The translations under genes and the position numbers were made by a program. The notes beneath the pieces are model-generated. The model was not told the DNA's origin. It made no database searches and saw only the letters and a list, made by a program, of their open reading frames with translations. From Undibacterium sp. Jales W-56 (GTDB lineage Bacteria > Pseudomonadota > Gammaproteobacteria > Burkholderiales > Burkholderiaceae_D): a stretch of DNA of 64,000 nt. Shown one piece after another: positions 56,701 to 64,000 of this stretch; position 1 is the stretch's first letter; every line of letters begins with the position of its first letter. The DNA is taken from the NCBI RefSeq assembly GCF_025548535.1, contig NZ_JAJLQW010000001.1, forward strand, positions 558,001-622,000, read 5' to 3'.

Positions 56701-56904
56701 GACTTGACCTTGAATCTGGATAGCATTGCGACCGGGAACCGATGTGTTGCAGTCGGTGCATCGGGGCCCGCTGCGACGACGGCTAATTTACCCTGGCTTA
56801 AATACAATTGGCTGGGCAGCGGTGTGGACAATCCAAAGGCAAGGGCAACTTTCGGCATTTACAAGAACGCCAGTGAATTCATCTATTTACGTGAAAATCA
56901 CTAA
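53761..56904 (+). CDS. mshQ: MshQ-like large secreted protein (DUF6701)
   Basis: The protein is 1047 residues. An N-terminal signal peptide (FYGFILCAMSLLLSCAG) precedes cleavage near ALAA; a lipobox-like LLSC also occurs. The mature part is Thr/Ser/Asn/Ala-rich with about 20 scattered cysteines and ends in a DUF6701-type region (KYNWLGSGVDNPKARATFGIYKN). DUF6701 proteins are the MshQ of MSHA loci, probably a surface or pilus-associated adhesin-like protein. A 264-bp gap before it may hold a promoter; no terminator is evident. Confidence 0.85.
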   Translation: MNRQIKRIFYGFILCAMSLLLSCAGATTALAATIEFNNTGGTSASNGLHFYIEDTTHIQVKRLNNTGQVYNPTAVPPSTSLDNGIFLRANGKVYGPGHNVTAFTPTGGMFNTYSISATTPANPSSIGVQQTATGNFGITSGPQVTVVWKYTTPLDFMTAEVTLVIPLGYAVSVANPVRYYHVFDTYLGGSDNGCGVKYGGGGASLVVGTYPPPGTTCTSSTSIPNGVSIVESFRERSGLSFSHYCASGWSTFFTGNTCSVLQNASMNDTIATTYQDTGIGIEYDFIAPGTYTFSYDFVIGSPAVPPYDHLEIQHNSAGSLCPENVTVLACKTAGVPCNASDYVNTGTLTGSLTATPASPAVTATPTTFTLGSGAPSATVVLQATAPGGAYVLGVGSLSSVPLNGIKCYTTDTNSNSCAIVFSNTPCVANFECMETGTPIQLPYNNLTLNPAARNPLYTKLAGNNFKFDVVALLADGSQAINYTATSNVDVELFDDTVPQAQCGDYSSPVASQPITFAASDKGRKTLSMPFNLPQSYKKLRCRVNDQNLNQNVYGCSSDDFAVRPSAPVLNTTALATPPSATDPTVIKAGVPFTLGASANPATYTGNLVLDTSRLTAQDPASAAQQNGGAVGNLYNANTSTNLVIGTNAVGVSNNASYSEVGYLYAGPGSFRDDSFTNVDLTPANCAATNTCDCVTSTTNNAYLSDVIDASGRYGCSIGNTSTKSFGRFIPDHFSVVKPATFNGFCAAGGFIYMDQSFNLAVTVEARNFNNVKTANYRDLFGRAAITAQMLDNTSPVALSRLAVPVPSPAWVTGAYSFVANKFSRLAAPDGPYDALSIGLGVTDPTDAIPLWDRDMDATNPGCTADPAGTSSSAAGACKAVKIANTKMRYGRLKLSNASGTELLPLPVPLRLEYWNAASGWNLNALDSCSSIAASDFAFTYFAASTKNQLAACETAITVSGVPPNQSAKLSAPGSGNFGWTDLTLNLDSIATGNRCVAVGASGPAATTANLPWLKYNWLGSGVDNPKARATFGIYKNASEFIYLRENH

Positions 56905-57010
56905 GCGACACCGGCAGAACGTCGTTAGTGCGTCATTTTTGCGCATCATTGATTGACACCGGTCCGTTATTAACTTAACTTCAAGCAAAACAATTCTTTG
57001 GGTTCTGTGG

Positions 57011-57961
57011 ATGAGATTTTTTGCAAAAAACAAGAAATATGCAGGATGGATGGCAATCAGTCTGGAACACGATTGTGTGCGTGTCGTCTACGTGACACGA
57101 CATTCCGGCGGCAAGCCGGTAGTGGAAATACTGGTCTCAATTCCTCATGCAATCAATCAGACCGAGACGCTCAAAAATCTAAAGAAACAAGTGAACGCGC
57201 AAAACTATCAATGCAGCCTGTTGCTGTCACATGGCGAATTCCAATTATTTTCTGTCGAGTCGCCGAATGTCCCGCCGGATGAGCTGAAAAGCGCCATGCG
57301 CTGGCGTCTGAAAGATATGCTGGATTATCACATTGACGATGCCACCATCGACGTCCTCGATGTACCTGCCGACAAGGCAATGCAAGGGCGGGCACATTCG
57401 CTCTATGCCGTTGCCGCCCGCAATCAGTTGATTGCAGAACGTCAGGCGGTATTCGCGGCGGCAGGCATCGCACTGAAAGTCATCGATATTCCGGACCTCG
57501 CGCAACGTAATGTGTCCGTACTGCTGGAGCCGGAGAGCCGTGGTCTCGCCTTATTGTCGTTTGATCATAGCGGAGGTTTGTTGACCGTCAGTTATGCGGG
57601 CGAGTTGTATTTGTCACGCAGAATTGATGTCAGCCTGCAGCAATTACAGACCAAAGACAGTGAAGCCAGGAGTGCAGTCTACGAGCGTGTTGCGCTTGAG
57701 CTGCAGCGCTCACTCGATAATTTCGACCGGCAACACACCTTTATCACCACGTCCAAGTTAGTGCTGGCACCCTTGGATGAGGCTGTGTCCAGAGATTTGC
57801 AGGCGTATCTCGCCGCCAATATTTATATGGCGGTAGAAACACTTGATCTCGCCGATATTCTTGATATCTCCAAAATACCGGCATTAGCGCAACAAGAGAA
57901 TCAGCAAGCTTTTTTTCTGGCGATCGGTGCGGCATTACGTCATGAAAAGACGGTGTTATGA
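57011..57961 (+). CDS. mshI: MshI, PilM-like assembly protein
   Basis: The protein is 316 residues. It has the PilM/actin-like fold in outline (WMAISLEHDCVRVVYV, GLALLSFDHSGGLLTV) and the MRWRLKDMLDYHIDDATIDV segment of the MshI group. No catalytic ATPase motif is clear. It is expected to form the cytoplasmic part of the assembly complex. The stop overlaps the next ATG (ATGA), so translation is coupled. Confidence 0.82.
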   Translation: MRFFAKNKKYAGWMAISLEHDCVRVVYVTRHSGGKPVVEILVSIPHAINQTETLKNLKKQVNAQNYQCSLLLSHGEFQLFSVESPNVPPDELKSAMRWRLKDMLDYHIDDATIDVLDVPADKAMQGRAHSLYAVAARNQLIAERQAVFAAAGIALKVIDIPDLAQRNVSVLLEPESRGLALLSFDHSGGLLTVSYAGELYLSRRIDVSLQQLQTKDSEARSAVYERVALELQRSLDNFDRQHTFITTSKLVLAPLDEAVSRDLQAYLAANIYMAVETLDLADILDISKIPALAQQENQQAFFLAIGAALRHEKTVL

Positions 57962-58662
57962 GTCAGCAGATCAATCTTTTTAATCCTCAGTTCCTGAAGC
58001 AAAACATGGTGTTTTCGGCAGTGACGATGCTGCAGGTTGCGGGATTGTTAATTGGCGGAGTGATGCTGTTGATGTCGTATCTATTATGGCAAACCGCCAA
58101 TTTAAGTAAGAACGCAGACCAGGTCGACGCACAATTGCGCGATGCAGAAGCGCAGATCGGCAAATTGAGGGCAGAACTCGTACAGCCGCAAAAAAACAGG
58201 CAGTTAGAAAGCGTGATCCTGAAGGCGGAAACAGAGCTTAACAATAAGCAGAAAATTCTTACGCTGCTGCAGAAAAGCGATTTTGGGAACACCAGCGGTT
58301 ATTCGAATTATCTGCTGGCTTTTGCACGCCAGATCCCGACCGGAGTCTGGCTCACCGGATTGAGTATCGATGGCGCCGGTAGCGAGATCGGATTGCAGGG
58401 GCGCGCGCTCAAGCCGGAATTGCTTCCTGTCTATGTGAACCGGCTCAGGCAAGAAAATAGTTTGCAGGGAAAAAGTTTTTCCTCGCTGCAGATGCAAATG
58501 CCTGCCAATGAGACTGGCAAGCAGGAGAGCGTTACAACGACTGCGCTGCTGATAGAAAACATAGCAAAAACGGCAAAAACGCAGACCTCGTATATCGAAT
58601 TCTCATTACGCTCTACCGGCGCGGTGGATGGGGCAGAAGCATCGGGAGCCAAATCGAAATGA
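57958..58662 (+). CDS. PilN-like pilus assembly protein
   Basis: The protein is 234 residues. The N-terminal QQINLFNPQF motif is the PilN signature that binds PilM-like proteins, followed by one membrane segment (VAGLLIGGVMLLMSYLLW) and a coiled coil. The periplasmic part follows. It should link MshI to MshJ. Both ends overlap neighbours by ATGA. Confidence 0.85.
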   Translation: MSQQINLFNPQFLKQNMVFSAVTMLQVAGLLIGGVMLLMSYLLWQTANLSKNADQVDAQLRDAEAQIGKLRAELVQPQKNRQLESVILKAETELNNKQKILTLLQKSDFGNTSGYSNYLLAFARQIPTGVWLTGLSIDGAGSEIGLQGRALKPELLPVYVNRLRQENSLQGKSFSSLQMQMPANETGKQESVTTTALLIENIAKTAKTQTSYIEFSLRSTGAVDGAEASGAKSK

Positions 58663-59426
58663 AGCAATTGCAGCAACAATGGTCTAGCTGGGCAGGCAAA
58701 ATCGATAAACTGAGTTTGCGCGAGCGCGGCATTATATTGCTTGTCTTGATGTTGATGATCGTACTTGGCGCAAATACTTTTTTTATTGATCCGCAATTCT
58801 TAAAACAAAAAGCGCTGGCGGAAAAAATCAAGCAAGAGCAAGCACAGATTCTTGCCATCCAGTCCGAGATCGTTCAAAAAATCAATATCGGAAAAATTGA
58901 TCCGGACGCAGAGAATAAACAAAAATTACAAGCTGTGCAGCAGCAATTGGCGCAGATCGAAAAGCGTATGCAGCTATTGCAAAAAGGCTTGATCGCACCG
59001 GAAAAAATGACTTCGCTGTTAGAGAATATCTTGAAGCGCAATCAAAAATTGCAGCTCGTATCCTTAAAAACCTTGCCGGTATCCAGCATCACTGATGGGA
59101 TGGATGCGAACCTGAGACCGGCCCTGAATGGGACGGGCAATGTTGCTGCGAATGGTAGTGGGAATGTGCCTGCTAACGCGACAGCGACGGCGGCGATGAC
59201 GCCGCCGAGTACCGATCTTGAGAGCGGAGCGATATACAAGCACGGATTTGAAATTGTAGTCCAGGGTAATTATCTGGATATGCTGTCGTATATGCGTGAA
59301 CTGGAGGAAATGCCGGAGCAGGTGTATTGGAGCAAGACCAGGATCCACGTCGATCATTATCCGACTGCCAGCATGACGCTGACCTTATTCACTTTGAGTC
59401 TGGAGAAAAAATGGCTCAATTTATGA
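58659..59426 (+). CDS. mshJ: MshJ, PilO/GspM-like protein
   Basis: The protein is 255 residues. One membrane segment near residues 26-44 (RGIILLVLMLMIVLGANTFF) is followed by a long coiled coil (QQLAQIEKRMQLLQK) and a low-complexity Ala/Asn/Gly segment before a ferredoxin-like end. This is the PilO/GspM arrangement. It overlaps mshK at its end. Confidence 0.8.
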   Translation: MKQLQQQWSSWAGKIDKLSLRERGIILLVLMLMIVLGANTFFIDPQFLKQKALAEKIKQEQAQILAIQSEIVQKINIGKIDPDAENKQKLQAVQQQLAQIEKRMQLLQKGLIAPEKMTSLLENILKRNQKLQLVSLKTLPVSSITDGMDANLRPALNGTGNVAANGSGNVPANATATAAMTPPSTDLESGAIYKHGFEIVVQGNYLDMLSYMRELEEMPEQVYWSKTRIHVDHYPTASMTLTLFTLSLEKKWLNL

Positions 59427-59815
59427 CGCAGGCAAGGTGTGTTAACAGATCTTTAGCAAAGAGCTGGTTGGCTTTGACGTTGCTGGCTTTTCCTATCCTG
59501 GCCAGTGCGCAACCTATTCCTGATCCTACCCGTCCGCCGGACATCTTATTGTTACCATCGAGTCCCAATAATGAGATCGCTGCCGGACCGGTATTGCAAA
59601 CCGTGCTGATTGCACCGCATCGCCGGCTCGCGATCATCAACGGTAAAACACTCGGTCTAAACGAAAAATTCGAGGATCAGACTGTGGTCAAGATAACGGA
59701 TACAGAAGTGATTTTGCGCAGAGGCAAAGAGCTGCAGATACTGAAATTATTTCCTGATTTTGAAAAAAAACCCCAACGCGCTTCCGGTAATATTTCTACC
59801 AACGCAAAAAAATGA
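59411..59815 (+). CDS. mshK: MshK pilus assembly protein
   Basis: The protein is 134 residues from the ATG at 59411 (MAQFMTQARC), overlapping mshJ by 16 bp; the upstream part of the frame lies within mshJ. A signal sequence ends near ASA. The region PIPDPTRPPDIL is the conserved MshK/PilP-like motif and precedes a small beta domain (LAIINGKTLGLNE...VILRRGKEL). It is likely the periplasmic partner of the secretin. Confidence 0.8.
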   Translation: MAQFMTQARCVNRSLAKSWLALTLLAFPILASAQPIPDPTRPPDILLLPSSPNNEIAAGPVLQTVLIAPHRRLAIINGKTLGLNEKFEDQTVVKITDTEVILRRGKELQILKLFPDFEKKPQRASGNISTNAKK

Positions 59816-59843
59816 TACGGCGTGACCTTAAAGGCATACAAGC

Positions 59844-61583
59844 ATGAACAAAACCATACCGTCACTTTTACTTACGGGCTTACCGGCACTCGTGTTGGGA
59901 TTGGCGGGTTGCGCCGCGCCTGCATCCCGGCAAGAGACGTATGACTTGATACGGGAAGAAATGCGTAAGGCAGCGACTGTACCAGTCAAGCCGGCAGCGC
60001 CGGAAGCAGTGTCCTTATCGCTGCTGCCGGAACTGAAAGTCGATTTGCCTCCCGTCGGGAAGTCGACGGAAGAACGCTTTAATCTGAATTTCATCAACGC
60101 TCCGGCTAACCAGTTTTTTATGGGCATCGTCTCTGGGACGCGCTACAACATGCTGGTACATCCCGATGTCACCGGCACCATTTCTGCGAACCTGAAAGAT
60201 GTCAGTTTGATGGAGGCGCTGGATGCGATCAGGGAATTATACGGTTATGAATATAAGGTCGAAGGGACACGGATTTATATCAAGCCCTTGACCTTGCAGA
60301 CCAGGATTTTTCAGATCAGTTATCTGGCATCGAGTCGCAAAGGCACATCGGATATCCGTGTCATCTCCGGCTCGGTATCCGATTCGGTACAAACTGGGAA
60401 TAGTGCGGGTGGTACCGGTAATAACCAGAATAATCAGAACAACCAGAGTAATAACTCTCAGTCGATTAATTCCAGCAAAATCACGACCACTTCTAACAGC
60501 GATTTTTGGACAGAATTAAAACTATCGCTGGACACGATCGTCGGTGCCGGCAAAGAAGGGCGTCAGGTGGTGATCAGTCCGCAATCCGGTGTGGTCGTGA
60601 TTCGCGCGATGTCGGACGAGATGCGTAATGTCAGCGCGTATCTGAAAGCGACGCAACTCTCGGTAGATCGCCAGGTCATCCTGGAGGCAAAGATACTGGA
60701 AGTCGAACTGAATGACCGCTTCCAGTCGGGCATTAACTGGGCCTCATTCGCGTCTTTGAATGCAGTCCCTAATAACCGCGCTTCTTTGGGGTTTGTGTCG
60801 CCCGGAACTAGCCTTAGTACCACCGCAATCTCCGCGAAAGATACGGGCATCACTGCGACTGCCGGCTCGGCGCTGGGCGCAGTCAGTACTGCCGTCGGTT
60901 CCTTGTTTGGACTGGCTTTCCAGACCAGCAATTTTGCAGCCTTGCTGTCCTTTTTAGAATCGCAAGGCAATGTGCATGTCTTGTCCAGCCCGCGTATCGC
61001 GACATTGAACAATCAAAAAGCCGTGCTCAAAGTCGGGAAAGACGAATTTTTTGTCACCAAAGTGACGACCACACCAGGGAGCAATACGACCACCGGTTCT
61101 ACTACACCGACCTCGAGCGTAGAAGTGCAGCCATTCTTCTCCGGCGTGGCGCTGGATGTGACGCCGCAGATTGATGAGAGCGGCAATATTACTCTGCATG
61201 TACATCCCTCGGTCAGCAATGTCACGACGGTAGAAAAAACCTTAAATCTCGGTACCTCGGGGACGCTGACGCTGCCTTTGGCGTCGAGCGCGGTGTCGGA
61301 GACGGACAGCGTAGTGCGCGGGCAGGATGGCCGGATAGTCGCCATCGGCGGTTTGATGCGCCAGGCCAGCACCAATGACCGCTCGCAGATTCCGGGGGCA
61401 GGTGACGCGCCTCTGGTCGGCGCCTTGTTCCGCAATACGAATCAGGTGGTGCAAAAACGCGAACTGGTGATCTTGATCAAGCCTACTATAGTGCAGGGCG
61501 ACGGCGCCTGGGAACAAGACATACTGGAGAGTCAGAATCGCATCCAGAGCCTGGCGCCACATAGGCAGATAGAAAAAAGATAG
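59844..61583 (+). CDS. mshL: MshL outer membrane secretin
   Basis: The protein is 579 residues. A lipoprotein signal ends in LAGC. An STN domain follows (FNLNFINAPANQFF), then an N1-type domain, a Gln/Asn/Ser-rich linker, and the secretin pore domain (NVHVLSSPRIATLNNQKAVLKVG, VALDVTPQIDESGNITLHVHPSVS, GLMRQASTNDRSQIPGAG). It forms the outer membrane channel for the pilus. Confidence 0.94.
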   Translation: MNKTIPSLLLTGLPALVLGLAGCAAPASRQETYDLIREEMRKAATVPVKPAAPEAVSLSLLPELKVDLPPVGKSTEERFNLNFINAPANQFFMGIVSGTRYNMLVHPDVTGTISANLKDVSLMEALDAIRELYGYEYKVEGTRIYIKPLTLQTRIFQISYLASSRKGTSDIRVISGSVSDSVQTGNSAGGTGNNQNNQNNQSNNSQSINSSKITTTSNSDFWTELKLSLDTIVGAGKEGRQVVISPQSGVVVIRAMSDEMRNVSAYLKATQLSVDRQVILEAKILEVELNDRFQSGINWASFASLNAVPNNRASLGFVSPGTSLSTTAISAKDTGITATAGSALGAVSTAVGSLFGLAFQTSNFAALLSFLESQGNVHVLSSPRIATLNNQKAVLKVGKDEFFVTKVTTTPGSNTTTGSTTPTSSVEVQPFFSGVALDVTPQIDESGNITLHVHPSVSNVTTVEKTLNLGTSGTLTLPLASSAVSETDSVVRGQDGRIVAIGGLMRQASTNDRSQIPGAGDAPLVGALFRNTNQVVQKRELVILIKPTIVQGDGAWEQDILESQNRIQSLAPHRQIEKR

Positions 61584-61585
61584 TT

Positions 61586-62479
61586 ATGTACAAGTCTCAC
61601 TTCGGTTTGCGTGAAATACCGTTTAGCATTACACCGGACACGAGTTACTTCTTTTTATTTGCCAGCTTTCAAGCCGCATTAAATACCTTGCTGGTTGCTG
61701 CAAAAAGTGGCGAGGGCTTCATCAAGATTACCGGTGAAGTCGGTACTGGCAAGACAATGTTATGCCGTAAATTCATGACGACCCTGGGGCCGGATTTCGT
61801 CACCGCGTATATCCCTAATCCGCTGCTTGATCCCAGCAGCCTGATGCGGGCTGTGGCCGATGAACTCGAAGTGCCGGCTAACCAGGATACTCACCAATTA
61901 CTCAAGTCGATTAATCATCGCTTGCTCGATTTAGCCAGGCAAGGCAAGCGTGTCTTGCTATGCATAGACGAAGCGCAGGCATTGCCTCTGGACACACTGG
62001 AAGCCTTGCGCCTGCTGAGTAATCTGGAAACGGAAAAACGAAAATTGCTGCAGATCGTGTTGTTCGGGCAGCCGGAACTGGACGTCAAGCTGGCTCGTAA
62101 CGAGATCCGTCAATTGGCGCAACGCATTACTTTTCACTATCATCTGCGCCCGCTGAATAAGCAAGAGATACAGGTTTATATCGCACACCGCCTGGCTGTT
62201 GCCGGTTGCCAGCAGCAAAACCTGTTTAGCCGCGCCGCGCTGAGCATGCTGTACCTGAGCAGCGGCGGTATTCCTCGCTTATTGAATATTCTCGCCCACA
62301 AGGCGCTGATGCTGAGCTTTGGCGCAGGCAAACCGCAGGTCGGTATACGCCAGGTTCTGCTGGCCGCTAACGACACGCTTGGCAGTACCAGTTTGTCCAG
62401 TGTGCGCAACTGGTTCTCACGCTTATCACTGGGTCTGGCGGCGCTCGCTTTTATTTCGGTCTGGATATATCTCAAATGA
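61586..62479 (+). CDS. mshM: MshM, ExeA-like AAA ATPase
   Basis: The protein is 297 residues. It begins with YKSHFGLREIPFSITPD, typical of ExeA-type proteins. Walker A is GEVGTGKTMLCR and Walker B is VLLCIDEAQALPLDT. A C-terminal membrane segment (LSLGLAALAFISVWIYL) is present. It may support secretin assembly or peptidoglycan passage. The stop overlaps the mshN ATG. Confidence 0.9.
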   Translation: MYKSHFGLREIPFSITPDTSYFFLFASFQAALNTLLVAAKSGEGFIKITGEVGTGKTMLCRKFMTTLGPDFVTAYIPNPLLDPSSLMRAVADELEVPANQDTHQLLKSINHRLLDLARQGKRVLLCIDEAQALPLDTLEALRLLSNLETEKRKLLQIVLFGQPELDVKLARNEIRQLAQRITFHYHLRPLNKQEIQVYIAHRLAVAGCQQQNLFSRAALSMLYLSSGGIPRLLNILAHKALMLSFGAGKPQVGIRQVLLAANDTLGSTSLSSVRNWFSRLSLGLAALAFISVWIYLK

Positions 62480-63720
62480 GTCTGATCAATCAAATGTTGC
62501 AGGATCTGGACAAGCGCGGCGTCGCGATTAACCCGCTTGAAACCGGTCCCGCAGCGGTCAGAGCGATTCCTGATGAGCCGTTTGGCCGTGATGCGGGTAT
62601 CAGCCTGGCGCGCAAAATACTGCTAGCAAGTCTGATCGTCGCAGCCGCTGGGGTTGCTTTCTGGCTGGCCTGGCGACCAATTCGACCGACCAAGGGCATG
62701 ACGGCGGCACTTGCAGCAACGCCAAAAAAAACAGCGCTATCCGCATCACAGCCGCCCGCAGCAGCAGTGACCGCCGACGCCAGCGCCAAAGCAGTGGCCG
62801 GATCAGCCCGCTTAAACCAGGTAGAGCAGCAGCTCAATGCCGAAGCCTTGCCGCCTTTATCCGCGCAATTGCTGCATTTAAAAATGAGCCCGGATCTGGA
62901 TGCAATAGGACGCTGGGCGATTGCGGAAAAAAATACACATGGTCGTGAGCGTGGCAGTGAGCTTCAACCTTCGCAAGCGCCAGGCAGAACTTCAGGCATT
63001 GCAGAAGGCCGTAGCGCATCAGCAGCCATGCCCGATCCGGCTGCGGGAATGTCATCGAATGCCCAATCCACCGTGCCGGCAGCGACTCCGGCACCAACAT
63101 CAGCGCCGACTATCACCGCGATTAAAACCGTTAAAGAAACCACGCCACAACAGCAGGCGGATAATGAATACCGCCAAGCGAGAAGTTTGCTGCAACAGGG
63201 CCGCAACGCCGATGCCATTGCCAGTCTGGAGCAAGTGCTTAAATTCGATCCGCAACATGCAGCAGCGCGGCAATCGCTGATCAGCATACTGATCGATAGC
63301 AAACGTCATGAAGACGCGATACGCTGGCTGCAAAGCGGCCTGGCGCTCGATAAGAGTCAAGTCAATCTGGCGATGATACTGGCGCGTTTGCAAGTTGAGA
63401 AACTCAGTGTTACATCGGCGATTGAAACCCTGCAGCGCAGCGTGAGTTATGCGGCAGAGCGCGCAGACTACCTGGCATTTCTGGCAGCGCTACAGCAGCG
63501 CGAAGGACATCATAAGGAAGCCGCAGATTTGTACGTCAACGCACTGAAGAAGAATCCGCAGAGCGGCGTATGGTGGATGGGTTTGGGGATTTCCCTGCAG
63601 GCGGACGGACGCAACAGCGACGCCACGGATGCATTCCAACGCGCCAAATCCAGCAATAGCCTCAGTCCCGAATTGCAGGCTTATGTAGAACAAAGAATCA
63701 GTCAATTACATGCCCGCTAA
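62476..63720 (+). CDS. mshN: MshN TPR protein
   Basis: The protein is 414 residues, starting with MSLINQMLQDLDKRG, the conserved MshN/GspB opening. One membrane segment follows (ILLASLIVAAAGVAFWLAW), then a low-complexity Ala/Pro/Ser-rich stretch and C-terminal tetratricopeptide repeats (YRQARSLLQQGRNADAIASLEQVLKFDPQ). It closes the locus. A weak hairpin (arms 63734-63739, 63744-63749) follows. Confidence 0.88.
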   Translation: MSLINQMLQDLDKRGVAINPLETGPAAVRAIPDEPFGRDAGISLARKILLASLIVAAAGVAFWLAWRPIRPTKGMTAALAATPKKTALSASQPPAAAVTADASAKAVAGSARLNQVEQQLNAEALPPLSAQLLHLKMSPDLDAIGRWAIAEKNTHGRERGSELQPSQAPGRTSGIAEGRSASAAMPDPAAGMSSNAQSTVPAATPAPTSAPTITAIKTVKETTPQQQADNEYRQARSLLQQGRNADAIASLEQVLKFDPQHAAARQSLISILIDSKRHEDAIRWLQSGLALDKSQVNLAMILARLQVEKLSVTSAIETLQRSVSYAAERADYLAFLAALQQREGHHKEAADLYVNALKKNPQSGVWWMGLGISLQADGRNSDATDAFQRAKSSNSLSPELQAYVEQRISQLHAR

Positions 63721-63766
63721 ACAGTCATGCGACAGCCTGTTTCCAGGCTTGTCCGCGCAGACAACG

Positions 63767-64000
63767 CTAATTGCTTGCCGTCAGATAAGCCACGCATTTA
63801 CGTACCAGCGGAGCGACTACCAGCACGGTAGGGAAGGCGATAGGCCAGGTACTTAAAAAACTTTTCAGCCAGCGTGTAGCAAAATCAGGCGTCATCCCCT
63901 GAGTCACGAACAGTACGACGGCAGAAATGATCGATACCATAATAATCGATAAGATGCCGCCGAATAAAAACGGTGCGAAGCGAGCAGGGACACGGCCTTT
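63767..64000 (-). CDS. DUF2798 family membrane protein, partial
   Basis: The frame is open from the right edge to the TAG at 63767-63769, giving the last 77 residues. Two membrane segments (FLFGGILSIIMVSIISAVVLF and WPIAFPTVLVVAPLV) with the connecting WLKSFLSTW and the end LVRKCVAYLTA match the DUF2798 family. The N-terminal part is outside the window. It is convergent with mshN and not part of the pilus locus. Confidence 0.75.
   Translation of the reverse strand, partial: KGRVPARFAPFLFGGILSIIMVSIISAVVLFVTQGMTPDFATRWLKSFLSTWPIAFPTVLVVAPLVRKCVAYLTASN

Noticed and set aside
1..64000. CRISPR arrays, tRNA genes, rRNA genes and insertion sequences
   Set aside because: I looked for regularly spaced repeats, tRNA-like folds and transposase genes with terminal repeats and found none apart from the tmRNA.

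Overview
The window is a bacterial chromosome segment from a betaproteobacterium, most likely a Burkholderiales member of the Oxalobacteraceae type (relatives of Herminiimonas, Janthinobacterium). This is inferred from the block gyrA-serC-pheA-hisC-tyrA-aroA-cmk-rpsA-ihfB-lapA-lapB-ugd-hldE(kinase)-comEA-cysM and from protein character; no database was searched.

Positions 1-18069 are the right-hand part of a GC-richer integrated element (prophage or phage-derived), cut by the left window edge. It ends against the 3' end of an intact tmRNA gene (ssrA, minus strand, 18070-18430). From right to left it holds: (i) an integration module on the plus strand (15197-17783): a small protein, a DUF2924 protein, a large serine recombinase and an HTH protein, joined by overlapping start/stop codons; (ii) a leftward four-gene cassette (10866-14894): an XRE-HTH/ImmA metallopeptidase fusion under a clear promoter/operator, a PIN-domain protein and two proteins I do not recognise; (iii) a leftward replication/recombination operon (2486-10646): HTH, unknown protein, Bro-N antirepressor, Sak4-like ATPase, putative ssDNA-binding partner, DUF6511, Cas4/AddB-like nuclease, P4-type primase-helicase, RuvC-like resolvase, DUF6362; (iv) after two strong terminator hairpins and a repeat cluster, two tandem paralogous ParB-domain/DNA methyltransferase fusions, the second cut by the edge. 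No capsid, tail, terminase or lysis gene is visible; they may lie further left.

Positions 18070-46545 are ordinary core chromosome: ssrA, gph, ubiG, an OmpA-family protein, gyrA, a small lipoprotein monooxygenase, the aromatic amino acid cluster (serC, pheA, hisC, tyrA, aroA) running into cmk-rpsA-ihfB, the LPS/heptose genes (lapAB, ugd, heptose-7-P kinase), a secreted ComEA-like protein, cysM, an HTH regulator, mltB, the moxR-DUF58-transglutaminase operon and a histone-deacetylase-family enzyme.

Positions 46665-63720 are a near-complete MSHA-type (type IVa-like) pilus locus, ordered ATPase (mshE), platform protein (mshG), two major-pilin-like genes, minor pilins mshC/D/O/P, the large mshQ (DUF6701), then the inner-membrane assembly proteins mshI, PilN-like, mshJ, mshK, secretin mshL, mshM ATPase and mshN. 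The order is a rotation of the Vibrio arrangement, and I do not see mshF. A truncated DUF2798 membrane protein gene lies at the right edge.

The best candidates for something undescribed are the four-gene ImmA/PIN cassette, the double terminator with repeat cluster in front of the tandem methyltransferases, and the ssrA-proximal 14-bp inverted repeats beside the serine recombinase.
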